From: Bryum argenteum
Taxonomy: Eukaryota > Streptophyta > Bryopsida > Bryales > Bryaceae
DNA: 64,000 bases
Reading direction: 5' to 3'
Assembly (NCBI GenBank): GCA_037043015.1
Contig: CM073326.1
Span: forward strand, 7,076,345-7,140,344
A program made the translations under genes and the position numbers. Shown piece after piece: positions 1 through 11,301 of this stretch (positions are counted from its first letter, which is position 1; every line of letters starts with the position of its first letter). The notes below the pieces were generated by a model. It saw nothing but the letters and a program-made list of their open reading frames with translations, ran no database searches and was not told where the DNA came from.

Positions 1-216
1 CTAGTGATTTTTAACCTATGTTCCAAAAATAATAATACCAACATTTCTTAAACTTTTGTGTATTAAAATTTTGGAACTACACTGGTGCTTGGATTAGATA
101 AACGTTTTCGGACAGACAAAAATGTTGATCTTATCCAAGCGTTGACCATAACAAAACAATGCCTCTTTGCATGATAAAGGGACAGGGACAACATCTTAAC
201 AAGACGTTGATCTTAA

Positions 217-451
217 CCCTTAAACGTCATATGCTTTCCTGATACCACACCCAAAATCTCTTTTAAACTCCATTTTTAGCATTATTCTATATTTAATTTG
301 CTTGAGCTCTATTCTAAGAAAGTATAGGTCTCTTCAAGGTGCTCAGTTTGGAATTCTAAAAACTCCATTTGGTATAATGGAGTGTAAGTTATGAGCAAGA
401 TTCTCTAAAAAAGAAAACCCAACCCCTCGGGCTGGGTCTGACGTTTAAGGG
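217..451. mobile_element. piggyBac-like MITE with TTAA target duplication
   Basis: A 235-bp element lies between two TTAA tetranucleotides (213-216 and 452-455). Its ends are perfect inverted repeats, CCCTTAAACGTCA on the left and the reverse complement on the right. TTAA duplication with ends that begin CCC is the signature of the piggyBac superfamily. It encodes nothing and is non-autonomous. Its ends resemble those of the larger element at 20026-20996, so the two probably used the same transposase. Confidence 0.75.
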
Positions 452-966
452 TTAACAAGGTCGATCTTATCCAGGTACCACTATATTCATTTGAAATGTA
501 TGGCGGACCTGGGGGTTGATAAAACCCAACTTTAACTTTTAAAGAATATTGCAACCGGCCACAAACTCAATGAGATTTTATTTTATTTTATTTTTTAATT
601 TTATTTTATGGTTTTGATTTCTACACCTTTATATATTGCTAAAGGGATAGCATTTGCCAAATCACAAAATACCTATGGAAACCCGGGGTCCATCCATGGG
701 TTTATTTACCAATTGAATTGTATCAAGAAAGTTGGAGCTATTTTCTTCAAAGTCAAATATTGACAAAAAATTACCCAACATTTGGTCCATGTTCACAAAG
801 ATTACAATTTTTGTGTACTCCCTTTGTCTCATTGAATCTGTCTTGTAGGTTCTGAAGGTAGATTTGAGAGAACCTACGTGAAAGATATAATAAGAGAGAG
901 GGATTCCATGTACATATTTAACATTTAAACAAACCATGGCTTTTTGACCTAGAAATATATTTATGT
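452..966. other. intergenic, AT-rich, no gene seen
   Basis: The stretch is AT-rich with poly-T/A tracts. Its open frames lack codon bias and recognisable motifs. I see nothing functional in it. Confidence 0.5.
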
Positions 967-1410
967 TTAACTCCTATATGTCGTAGGGGCAATTTTAGTC
1001 AAAAACCCATTTTCAAAAAAAGTGTCATATATGAAAAGAAATATAAGTTATTCAAATTTCAAGTGTACAAAGTTGTAATTGACTTTTTGTAAATCATGCG
1101 GACCAAAACTTGACTCATGGGACCTTATAGCTTGGCTGCAAAATTGTAACGTTTTAGTGCGCAAACCACAGTACGAAATACCATCATTTTTACTTTGAAG
1201 TAAAAATACTACCAACATAAAATTTACAATCAAAATATTACCAAGGAGAAAGTTGTTTTTCTTCATCTCAAAGACTCTATTGCACCAAAAAAATTCATCA
1301 AAAAAATATCTAGGCTCAAATACTAGCCTTCCAATGCTCAAAACTGCTCCATATTTTACAAAGTAAAAATAGTCCAAAACTACACCCTTTGCACTCAAAT
1401 CCATGCCCTA
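967..1410 (+). mobile_element. truncated copy of the large piggyBac-like element
   Basis: It begins with TTAA followed by CTCCTATATGTCG and then runs parallel to 20022-20456 for about 430 bases with scattered mismatches. Shared landmarks include a stretch ending in a tract of A then AGTGTC, the string ACTTGACTCATGGGACC, and ACTCAAATCCATGCC at the end. The right half and right terminal repeat of the 971-bp element are missing, so this is a 5' fragment. No coding capacity is visible. Confidence 0.65.
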
Positions 1411-2470
1411 TTCTTGTTACATCAAAAGGTCTTTAGAATCACCTCTATTGGCTTAGGTTGTTCATTGCCATCATCCAAATTCATATTTATTTTTAAATCT
1501 AAAATAATTGACATTTGAGATTACTTTACTTTTTTGTAGCAATAGATTGTAACCCTCAAACCCTTATTATGGTTATTACTTAGGTTTTCAATCATGCTTC
1601 ACACTTACGGTATTGCAACTTTGTTAACTTCACACATGATTGGTCAACCAAGCAATCTTGCACATACCGAGGAAATGTTGTTTGTGGTTGTGTCGTGACC
1701 TATGAAGGGACATCAAATTGGAGCACTAAGAACAATATCATTTCCCAAGCCCATTCATTTGCCGACCGTCAAGCGCCAATACAACACCTTTCTTTTCCCG
1801 GACATGCTCAAATCTCCGTAGGAGCCTTGACCATGGCACGCTTACAATGCTCTTATGCAAGACTCCTTGAATACTTTACAAGCAAATCATAAAAATTAGT
1901 CCATAAAATTGAATTGTGTCATCCTAATAGCATTGGAACAAACTCAAGGCTCCTTTCTAGTAAGAAACCCACCTTACCAATCATAAAACCATAGCTACTA
2001 TATTCACAAATCATGTAAGCTCCTCTACCAACTTCCTCTCATCCACCATATTTTTAGCCAAAGTGGATCTTGTACCTCCTCCCCTTTCGTACAAACTCCA
2101 TAAATTTCATATTATCCATCTCCAATGCCACCATAGCAAAAGCCATGAAAATGGAAAGAATAGCAATAAAGAATGTGACAAGAATACACTTTAAGTGGGG
2201 GCATAAACAATCATGGCTGGCACGTTGCCACCGTTACAATATGGAATCAGATGATCAAAATATAGTTAAAAGCACTGTTGCCATTGCCGGGTTGTGTGGA
2301 GGCCACTTGCAAAGTGTCGGCCAGCCCTCTTTCATTGAATTTGTAAATGAAGGGCCTGGTAGGGTCTGGCATAAAATCAACCTTCATTGTTCCTGTGTAC
2401 CATATTTTGATGTACCAGGACACCTCCCTAAAGGGACATGAAAAGTGATGTTTCAATCTCTTTCTCTCCT
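1411..2470. other. intergenic, no gene seen
   Basis: Moderately AT-rich sequence. Short open frames on both strands (around 1695-1892 and 2070-2441) show no recognisable domain and no splice context. I see nothing to annotate. Confidence 0.45.
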
Positions 2471-2608
2471 ATTACAAGGTGATGTGATATGAGAACTAGA
2501 ATCATTTTAGAGTTGAGAAAGTTTGCTCCACTTTCCCTTATTACAAGGTGATGTGATGTGAGAACTAGAACATTTTAGAGTTGAGAAAGTTTGCTCCAGT
2601 TTTCCCTT
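2471..2608. repeat. two-copy tandem duplication, about 70 bp unit
   Basis: Two adjacent units start ATTACAAGGTGATGTGAT and end in TTTCCCTT, at about 2471-2539 and 2541-2608. They differ at a handful of positions. The second unit runs directly into a SINE-like tail. Confidence 0.8.
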
Positions 2609-2695
2609 GTCCTGTGGGCATCGGGATATTAGCACTACCAACAGACACTTCATTCCCGCCGGCCCCTTAGAAAGGGAATGGAGTTTCTATCTAGC
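2591..2695 (+). mobile_element. 3' fragment of a tRNA-derived SINE
   Basis: The sequence matches the 3' half of the full-length SINE at 60764-61106. Shared strings include GGCATCGGGATA, ACACTTCATTC, CCGGCCCCTTAGAAAGGGA and a terminal GAGTTTCTATCTA. The tRNA-related head is absent, so this is a 5'-truncated copy. Confidence 0.65.
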
Positions 2696-2699
2696 TGAG

Positions 2700-3185
2700 A
2701 AAGCTTGTTCTTGAAACCCGTGCATGAATTTTGGACTTTGGGCTTAATTCTGCACTTTGGAACATGGGAGGATTCACCCATTTGTGAATGAAATTTACAC
2801 ATCTGAAGAATGTCTTCACGGAACCTAGATTCGAGAAATCATTTTGCAACTATTGCTATTAATTGTAGATTGTGAACTATTCATATTTAATTAAATATAT
2901 CAAGATTGTATAATTGAATTTCAAACTCGTATTACTCAGTTCTAAAACTTTAAAAGTGATGATGCCTCAAGATCAAAAGACCTCATCAAGTCTACGGGTT
3001 GACATACTTTGAATAAAAAATACATTAGTACATTTAAGATATCATAATTTACAAAACACTTCGTGGACGGATCTTGGAGATCCCAAATTTGAATACCTTG
3101 TATAGTGTAGATTCTCACAAAGCAAGGAAATAATGAAAAGTGGCATATACTCAGAAACTAATTTGACTTGGTAGTCAATCACACA
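2700..3185. other. intergenic, no gene seen
   Basis: AT-rich sequence without credible open frames, terminal repeats or tandem structure. Confidence 0.4.
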
Positions 3186-3224
3186 AGCACAATGTGGTAG
3201 TGATGATTTCAATACCATTTCAAC

Positions 3225-3560
3225 TAGAATCTGGTGCCTGCCCAGGCACGAGTGTTGGTCGAGGTCAACCGAGAAATGGTGCTCACCAAGCAGTCGGCAA
3301 GGAGTCTGTTGGCTCGAATCTCGGTCACCGGCATCCGCTCCGCCAACATTTTCATTCATGAGACTATTCTAGAGTAGAATTCGTCGGCATTCATTGATGC
3401 GCATCTCGGCGGCTCTTTTGGAGTGACGGACCTCCAATTTAAGCTTTTCTAGCTCTGCGATCTCGCTCTCCTGCGCCTTTTCCGGAGCCTGCTTTCATTT
3501 GCTTCACATATTCTAGCTGGCGCTCTCTCGTTTGCCGCAAGCACGCTAGCTACGACAGGT
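3225..3560 (-). pseudogene. GC-rich gene fragment, unrecognised
   Basis: This island is clearly more GC-rich than its surroundings. On the minus strand it keeps coding-like stretches rich in Glu, Lys, Arg and Leu, including AELEKLKLEVRHSKRAAEMR near 3400-3460, which would form a coiled coil. Frames are broken by stops and shifts, and no start or splice context is visible. A retrotransposon gag or coiled-coil gene remnant is possible. I do not recognise the source. Confidence 0.3.
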
Positions 3561-3817
3561 TTGGTCTGAATCGAGCCATGAGCCTGAGCTGAGAAAGATT
3601 TCTCATGGTAGTGAGGTGGGGGTAACTATATCGAGGTCGTGGGAGGGCCAGCATGCACTGAGATACGAGGAATATTCAACGTTTGATGAAGCTCACGTTC
3701 GATGATGTCATCGCGCGCTTTCAGTGTATACGCTAGATTTTTGATGGAGAGAGGTTGTAGCCGCGCGGATGTAGGATGTTGCAGCGCGGGGGTGTAAGAG
3801 GAAAGTGACCGGCTGCG

Positions 3818-6800
3818 ATGGCGAGGAGTAGTCGGCAGCGTTTCAGATTTGCGCTGTTGTGTTTGCTACTTCTGGTGTCGTCTCGGGCGAGTTGTATGAC
3901 GGAGGCGGACTTCGCTGTTAAGGAGAAAACTGTGTTGCGTCTCGCTGATGACGCTCTTCGTTTAGCTTCGGATACGGAAGATTGCGGTAAGGTGCCTCTC
4001 ACCTCGTCGCATGATAGTTTGAATATGAGTTTCAGAGGACTGTCCAGATTTTAAGACTCGAGGCTATATTTGCAATATCTAGCCAATGGATCACGTCGGG
4101 TGAAATCAGGGTCTAGGAAGTCTGAATATTAGCTTGCTTGGAGAAGTCGAGCCGGGGGGAAATAGCCTGGGACAAATCTCACAATCTGCTTTGGAGAAAA
4201 TGAAGATGAAGAGGCAGGAGTCGATGGATCGAGTAGTCTGTTGAGTAGTGCGCCGATTACTGAACGGTTTGGATCGTAGGATTGCTGATAAAAGACGAAG
4301 ATGTTGATTCGGAGTGTTTCTGAATGCATTCAGGGCTTTCGTTGTGTGTGGACAACTGCGCTCGTCATGCCTGCTCGGCGACTCACATTGACAATTTCCT
4401 TTGCGCTAAGACGCTACGCTCTGTCAGCGATTGCGAACAGTTCAACCCTAACTCCACGTGCTCCCAGTTGCTACTCAATTTTGGCAAGAATGGCTTTGTC
4501 AGGTGTGTTGAGCTTATACTCCTGGTTACTGAACCTTTGATTGCAATTTGGTTCAGAAGTGTGTCAAATGACCTCTTGTAACAATGTAGGAGACTTGTTA
4601 CAAGGTTATGAGAAGTATTTGGATTTCGTCTGCAGGATTCCGCCACCTTTCTACAACTACTCGAATTCAAATTTGAGACCGGAAATTAAAAGAGCCATTT
4701 GTTCACAATCGAATCTACAGTTTACCGCGAGCAGCAAAATCAACCTCACTTTCTGGAACTATTATGGCTCCGCCGAAGGTGTATGGCGAAGTTATCCTGG
4801 CCGGGTACACACCTTCTCCACTGTTCTTACAAAGTTTTCAAGAGCTGAACATCCGTCTTAATTCTGAGATGATGCTTAGTCACTTTCATTGCTTTATACT
4901 TTCCTCCGTAACAGTTCAGAGCTCAGGAGCGCCATTGGCAGACTAACATGAACCTGGAGATATCTGATACATATGTATACGTATATGTTTGAATTCATGC
5001 AATCCCTCGAAGGCCACTTTTTTTTTTTTTTTTTTTTTTTTTTCAAAGCTGACGCTAAAACCTGATTTTCAACAGGTAGCGGATCCTGAGAATGGTTGCA
5101 TCACATATGATCCACGCAAACGGCCATGGTATATCTTGGCGACGGCGGTAGCGAAGGACTTAGTGATTCTTCTTGACACAGAGCAGCAGAACAACAAAAC
5201 CTTCAACTTGTCAGTGAACATCGCATCCGAGCTTTTTGATACGCTAAGAATCAACGACACAGTGAATTTTGCCACGTTTAATTCCGCCACTGCAGGTCTA
5301 CAGACCCCGTCCTCGGTACGTAAACTGATAATTGATCCCGGGCGCGTCATGGTTACGACTTGACGTTTCTGAATACGTTTTATTGACCTGATTTTGATGA
5401 TCTGCAGCTCCTTTATGCTCCAAGCCTTGGCGGACTCAACAGCTCAGAGCTGCGACAAGTTTTCCGTTTATCGAACCTGACGAATAGCGCAACAAACAGC
5501 TTCTCTGACCTTGCAAAAGGATTCAACACCGCATTGACGACGCTTAATCCGACAAGCAAATTGAAAGTGCGCTCTTTAACCTTCTACAATTCGCTCTTTT
5601 GAACCTCATTCTTCCAATTCCGGTCAAGTCAGAGTCAGGTTGATAAAATTCTATCTTAGGTTCCAAGAAATATGTGAATTTCACGCATGTAATATGTTGT
5701 TGACGGGGAAAGATAGCAGTTCTGTATGTACTAAATCAGACATCATGTTAGAGCTAAGACTTTCAATATAAGTTCCTGCAGAGAGCTTCAGGTGACTTTA
5801 CATATTCGAGATACTTTCTTTGCTTCAGGAATAATGAATTCACCGTAACTGTGGCTCCTGAGAATAGAATAGCCTTCTACCTATTTTCTTGTGAGCTCAA
5901 TCTCGTTACATTGGTGATATTTCATGTCATTTTGAGACATGGTAATGGAGAGTGAGAAATCTTCAATGGAGGTGTTTCTTGTGCAGTTTTGTTGAATTAT
6001 GCGTTCTAAAAAGCGATTGTCGCGTTTGCAGATAATATTGGTGCTCACAGACGGCCGCTTCTCCAAGAGCACCACGTTCGGCAACGATCTGGAGCTCCAG
6101 AGTGCGGTGGCGGCGTTAAAAAGCGAAAACGTGATCGTCTTCTTCTTCAGCATCGGTCCGGAGGAGTCTGAAAATCCGCAGATTGATCCATTAACAACTC
6201 TTCGAACGCTGTCATGTCAGATGAATAGCACCGTTACATATGTTAGCCAACAGGATGCGTACTGGAATCCGTTATGGTCCATACGGCCATACTTCGATTA
6301 CCAAGCACAAATGCGGTTTGTTAATCAGACTCCCTTCTGGACAGACACGTACGTTGACTTCGATGGCTTAGGCGAGGTCTCCACCGTGACTTATCCAGGT
6401 TTCTTCTTACACTAATTTGTAAAGCTCATTCAATCACTTCAGCATTTCCAAGCCGTCGAGATTATAACTTCATACTTTTGACTTTTCTTGTGCAGTCTTC
6501 AAGAATGGAGTCTTATACGGAGTTGCCGGTATTGATGTTTTTGTCCAGGAGTCCGACAAAGAAATCATTAAAAGGAAAGCTGTCAACCCGGTGGTGCCAG
6601 CAACTCCATTGGCATGCCAAATAACTAATGTAAGTGCCGATGTAATTACTAAGTTCCGGTATTCATGAGTCTTAATCCAGAGAGTCAATTATCAAGCTGT
6701 AAGTACTCATCAGATGATCGTATGACGTTAAAATTGTCAATCATTTCGATGAAAAGAAACGAGGACGAGAGTAATTCAATTTCTCGTAACCTATCTTTGT

Positions 6801-8920
6801 TCTCGCATATCAGTAAAGATGAAAGCAACAGAGTCTGTGCTTTGATGATGCTCGGTTTTGTGCACGAGGTTGACGTTTGATCTGGTGTTTTAAAGGTGAA
6901 CCTGAGCCAATGCACAAAAGCTGTGGATCCAGGGCTACAGCCGTTGTGTCCTCAAGATGTGTACCTAAATGAAGCTCCAAAGAAAGTTTATGAGAAGCTT
7001 CTGTGTTGTGAAAATTGCGCTCCCAAAATCAGCAGGAAACGAAATCTTCTGCTGATCTATTTAGGCGTGTCAGGAACATGTGTTGTGGTCATCATACTCT
7101 TGCTAATCATCCTAGTCCTCGCATCAAAATACAGAACTGCTCGAAAGTACGTTCGAGAAATACAAGAAGGTGACTTCCTCAATGCCGCTGCCAACTTTTT
7201 TGAATCGTTTTAACTTGTCGCTCAATCACTATTTAAATTGGTGGTGCTCCTGTTTCAGATTTTGCGAAGGCGTCTATCTCAACTACCCTGTATACGTACC
7301 GAGAGCTGAAGAAAGCGACTCGGAATTTCCATAAGGACAATAAGCTCGGCGAGGGTGGCTTCGGAGAAGTGTACCTGGTAACATCCTCCGCCATATATGC
7401 AATAATTCACCGGTTTCTAACAAGCATTCGAAGTTTCTTGCATTGGTCGACAAGTATTACTTATTTCTGAGAGGAAGTGCTCATTTATTGTTAATCGGAT
7501 CGAGCAGGGGAAAGTGAAAGATGGAACGCTAGTGGCAGTCAAGAGGCTCTCGGACGACTCTAAGCAGGGGAAGCCTCAGTTTCTGGCGGAGGTGACGATT
7601 ATCAGCAAAGTACAGCATAGAAACCTTGTGAAGTTACGTGGCTGCTGCGTTGAAGGGCAACATAGACTGCTCGTTTACGAGTATTTGCCGAACAAAAGTC
7701 TTCGCGAGACTTTGTTAGGTAAAACCAAACCATTCCGAAGCTTTATATGAAAAGGAAAGAGATTCTGAAGCTAATAGTCTCATTGACATTGCAGGGAAGC
7801 CGGAGCAGTTGATTCCCATGGATTGGCCAACGCGCTTTAATATTGCCGTTGGAACCGCACGAGGTCTGTCGTATTTGCACGACGAGATAACTCCCCGCAT
7901 CATTCACAGGGACATAAAAGCCAGCAACATCCTTCTTGATGCAAACCTAGAAGCCAAGATCTCTGACTTCGGACTTGCAAAGCTCTGCCCAGACGAGCAA
8001 ACGCATCTCACCACTGACATCGCAGGCACATTGTAAGCATCTTGGCCATGTCTCCTTTAAACAGAAGTTGAACTCTTCTACCATGCTTGGGATATTTTAG
8101 ACACCGAAAGCTTTGAAGATCCTAACCTTGTTTTTGGATTGGGATGAAGGGGCTATATGGCACCAGAAATGACGCGCGGCCAATTTTCAGAGAAGGTGGA
8201 TGTGTTCGCTTACGGCGTCCTTCTTTTGGAAATTGTAACCGGTAGACTTACAATGAGCACCACCGACTTTGGAGCTTCATTTTGCCTTGTTGACGAGGTA
8301 AATCATTCATAACCTCATGTTTATCACATTTGAGCTTTTCAGTTTCAGGTGAGCTTGGTGAATGATCAATTCCAGTAGATTCCAAGTCCCTATTTTGATA
8401 TTTTGATAATTGCTTTCTAATCTGACCTTGGTATCCTTCCTTCAAGGTCTTGAAGTACAGAGTAATAGTTTAATTTCTAAATTGTCCTATTTATGTGTAG
8501 ATGCGGGAGCTCTATTGTAGGGCACAAGAAACAGGCAAGGAAGAGTATCTCCTTCGTCTTGTGGATCGAAATCTCCATCAAAATTACTGCAAGGACGAAG
8601 TTGTGCGACTCTTGAAGATCGCTCTTATATGCTCAAATGACAGTGCCAACGCCCGTCCCTCCATCTCCCAAGTGGTTTCAATTATCCTAGGAATGCACGA
8701 CGTTCCGGAGTATTTGCTCAAGTCCCTATGCCAAGGTTTGCGATCATCTCCATCTATTGCTCTTTCCAACAAAGAAATAATGTGGGATGTTGACACATAC
8801 GAGTTTTCCAACATTTTGCCTCTCCATGATGATCGCAACAACTTATCTCATAGTGACACTACAGGTAGAGCAAGTAGATCAGAGCCAGGAACTATTAGCC
8901 CAGATATGGAGGGACGGTAG
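3818..8920 (+). CDS. Receptor-like kinase with alpha2-delta-like dCache/VWA ectodomain
   Basis: Predicted plasma-membrane receptor kinase of 938 residues. Exons: 3818-3986, 4334-4502, 4636-4804, 5076-5315, 5408-5566, 6032-6398, 6496-6629, 6896-7169, 7259-7377, 7508-7718, 7795-8032, 8150-8297 and 8501-8920; every phase matches. Order: signal peptide (1-25); Cys-rich segment; YDPRKRPWY at 180-188; VWA domain from about 196 with TDG at 308-310; Cache half ending GVAGIDV at 433-439; single membrane helix about 520-545; kinase about 577-860. The kinase has GEGGFG (591-596), Lys612, HRD (708-710), DFG (728-730) and GYMAPE, so it is an intact RD kinase resembling the plant LRR-VIII/DLSV type. The ectodomain follows the calcium-channel alpha2-delta plan, a dCache split by a VWA. 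The MIDAS DxSxS motif reads DTEQQ, so metal binding is probably lost. The ligand is unknown; amino-acid sensing is my inference. An apparent frame clash at exon 2/3 disappears if the acceptor is 4635. Confidence 0.88.
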
Positions 8921-10340
8921 TTAGTGTAGGAATTATCCATACATGACACAATAGTACAAGGTAAATTGATAGATGCCACCTTATGTATGGTTTACTCGTT
9001 TATTAGATTGTGCATAAATCACACCTTTTAGTTGAATGTAGGTCACTTCTTGATGAAATTTTTGTGTAGGCGGGTGGTTTGATGGTGGAAATTTGGGCCT
9101 CATGTCTCATGATTGTTTCAACATTCATAATCATGGACGCAAAATGTTTGGGTTTTAGAAAATGCAATCTGAGAGTATGATTGTGTTACCATTTGTGAAT
9201 GCTCGTCCTTATGCAGGAGATCCTGCTGGTCCTTCCCTACCTGCATCCATAGGCACCACTGAACACCAAAGCTTTGTGAAGAATCAGGACTGTTGCCCAT
9301 AACCGTAGCCCATCATGGAAAGCTTCATTTTGATGTGAGCTCCGGGCAACTGTTCGCAGCAGCTACCAAGCGGACGAGTGTAAGAATCGTGCGGATGAAG
9401 ATCATCTCCGAACCTAGGCTCACCATGAAGAAAGGGGTTGTGCATGCATGCCCTGCCTGATTCACTTGCGCAGTAACAATTCAGTCGTTCTACAACTCTC
9501 TCACTGCTCGCACATTAGGCTCCCCCACTCCCTCCATCTCGGAATGTGAATGTATACAAGGTCTGCAGTATCTCTACTGACGACTGCCGTTCAATTATTT
9601 TCAAATTGCACTCGAATAGCGATTGCAGTGCTCCAACCAGGTTAGGATATTGACAACCAGCGCCGTAGTCTGTAGCAAAGCTTAAGGCTTAAGCAGATTA
9701 CATGAAGAAGTTGTGTGTAGGGATAGCCCAACTTGGTGATTGACAGTCATTGGGATCGTTAAGTGTGCAAGTCACAGAGATGGAATGTGTAGCACGCACA
9801 AGCTCGAATGAAGAAACTAGTCCGAACATCAATCTACCTATTTAGTGTATTATGAACTTCTCTTAAACCACTTGTTGATAAAATGAAAAAAACGAAAAGG
9901 GCATCAACGCATACTTCAGAGGGCATCAACGCATACTCTAAAGTCATATCCATGTTCACAATAAATCATTCAATGCCAAAAACATCGAAACACATCAAAA
10001 CATTCTTTAAGTCATCTTCACCTGTCTGACCAACAACACATAGCATAAGAGCGAAACAAAACGAAACACCGTTCATACCATTTCCACCTTTCTGCTCAAG
10101 AACAAATAGCTCAAGACTGGTGCAAATGCAATACAAGTATCGACGAGAGAAGACTGCACGATTGCCACAACGCGATATCAGATACAAAATTCTCTTCTTA
10201 TTTTCACTGTGATATAGGCTCCAGAATTCAAGACATCATAGGAACTACAACGAGATAGACATCATTGGAATTCCCAGTGTTGATGGCATCGTCTCCTTGC
10301 AATTTGCGATGCAATCCAGCTAAGAAACTTGTAGCAGGAG
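8921..10340. other. intergenic between kinase and RAB gene
   Basis: It contains the 3' flank of the kinase gene and mixed-composition sequence. A short direct repeat, GGGCATCAACGCATACT, occurs twice near 9900-9940. No gene, RNA or terminal-repeat element is recognisable. Confidence 0.45.
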
Positions 10341-10680
10341 GTTTCAATGATCTTACTTCACATTCGTGTGCTCATTTTTCCATTGCATTTGCAGAAACCA
10401 GACGAAATCACTGCACAAAGAGTGAAAAGTCGCCACTCTAATTCAGAATCATACTTTCGATTACAATCACGTACTTTAGGATTGTCCATTGGCATCAAGT
10501 CCTGCACTAAAAGTATAGTACATGTGCTGACCTCGTTGCAGTTCTGCGTCTCCAGCGGAATTGTGGATTGCAATAAGAAGGAAGCGTGCTTAGATTCGCC
10601 TCTGTTGACATTGAATAAGCTTGAAGATTTCTAATATCTGTACAATTTTCCATCTACAGTAAGAATTGGAAGACTATCTA
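10341..10680. other. 3' flank of the RABC gene, no gene seen
   Basis: This lies immediately downstream of the minus-strand RAB stop codon and probably includes its 3' untranslated region. Open frames here have no domain features. Confidence 0.4.
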
Positions 10681-11301
10681 TCAGCAGCAGACACTTTGAG
10701 TAGCAAAAGCGTCCGGGGAAGGGTTACGGCGCAAGAGATTCGGCTTCGGTTGCTCAGCAGCTAGACCAGGAGTGTCCATGATTTTCTGCAGAAGCTCATC
10801 GAAACAACGTTGCACATTGATGCTAGTCTTGGCGCTCGCTTCGAGAAACAAGCAGCCATGCTGTCGGGCGAACGCAATCCCTTCTTTCTTCGTCACCACG
10901 CGCGCGCTCTCTTCCAAGTCCACCTTGTTGCCGATCAACATCTTAATACAGTCCTTGTTCGTGGAGAATCGCTCTACTTCTTTCAACCACGCGTCGGATA
11001 AATCTGTAAACGTCGCGCGTCGAGTAACGTCGTAAACTAAGATAATCCCCTGCGCTCCTCGATAATACGTGCTTGTCAATGTCCGAAACCTTTCTTGCCC
11101 CGCCGTGTCCCAGATTGTCAGCTTCACTTGTTTCCCGCGGAAAGTGATTTGCTTCACTTTGAAATCCACTCCGATTGTTGGCGCCAGGTCGTCGAATTTT
11201 CCCGCCGTGAAGCGAAATAGCAAACTGCTTTTTCCGACTCCGGAGTTTCCTATCAAGAGGATCTTGAACAGGTGCTCGAAATCTTCACCACCGGTAGCCA
11301 T
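10681..11301 (-). CDS. RABC: Rab GTPase of the RABC/Rab18 type, intronless
   Basis: A 206-residue small GTPase for membrane traffic, and a single uninterrupted reading frame. All nucleotide-binding motifs are present: GNSGVGKSS (P-loop), switch I with TIGVDFK, WDTAGQERF (switch II), GNKVDLE (guanine specificity) and EASAKT. It ends in SVCC, a double-cysteine site for geranylgeranylation, so it should be membrane-anchored. Switch I and II and the overall sequence fit plant RABC (Rab18), a class linked to ER, lipid-droplet and peroxisome-associated traffic. Length is normal. Plant RAB genes usually carry introns, so the lack of any suggests either an intron-loss lineage or a retrocopy. No adjacent poly(A) is visible to prove the latter. 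Confidence 0.93.
   Translation of the reverse strand: MATGGEDFEHLFKILLIGNSGVGKSSLLFRFTAGKFDDLAPTIGVDFKVKQITFRGKQVKLTIWDTAGQERFRTLTSTYYRGAQGIILVYDVTRRATFTDLSDAWLKEVERFSTNKDCIKMLIGNKVDLEESARVVTKKEGIAFARQHGCLFLEASAKTSINVQRCFDELLQKIMDTPGLAAEQPKPNLLRRNPSPDAFATQSVCC

Noticed and set aside
4541..4861. Frame shift in the receptor kinase between exons 2 and 3
   Set aside because: An acceptor at 4556 would break the frame, but the stronger acceptor TCTGCAG ending at 4635 joins donor 4502 in phase, so the gene is intact.
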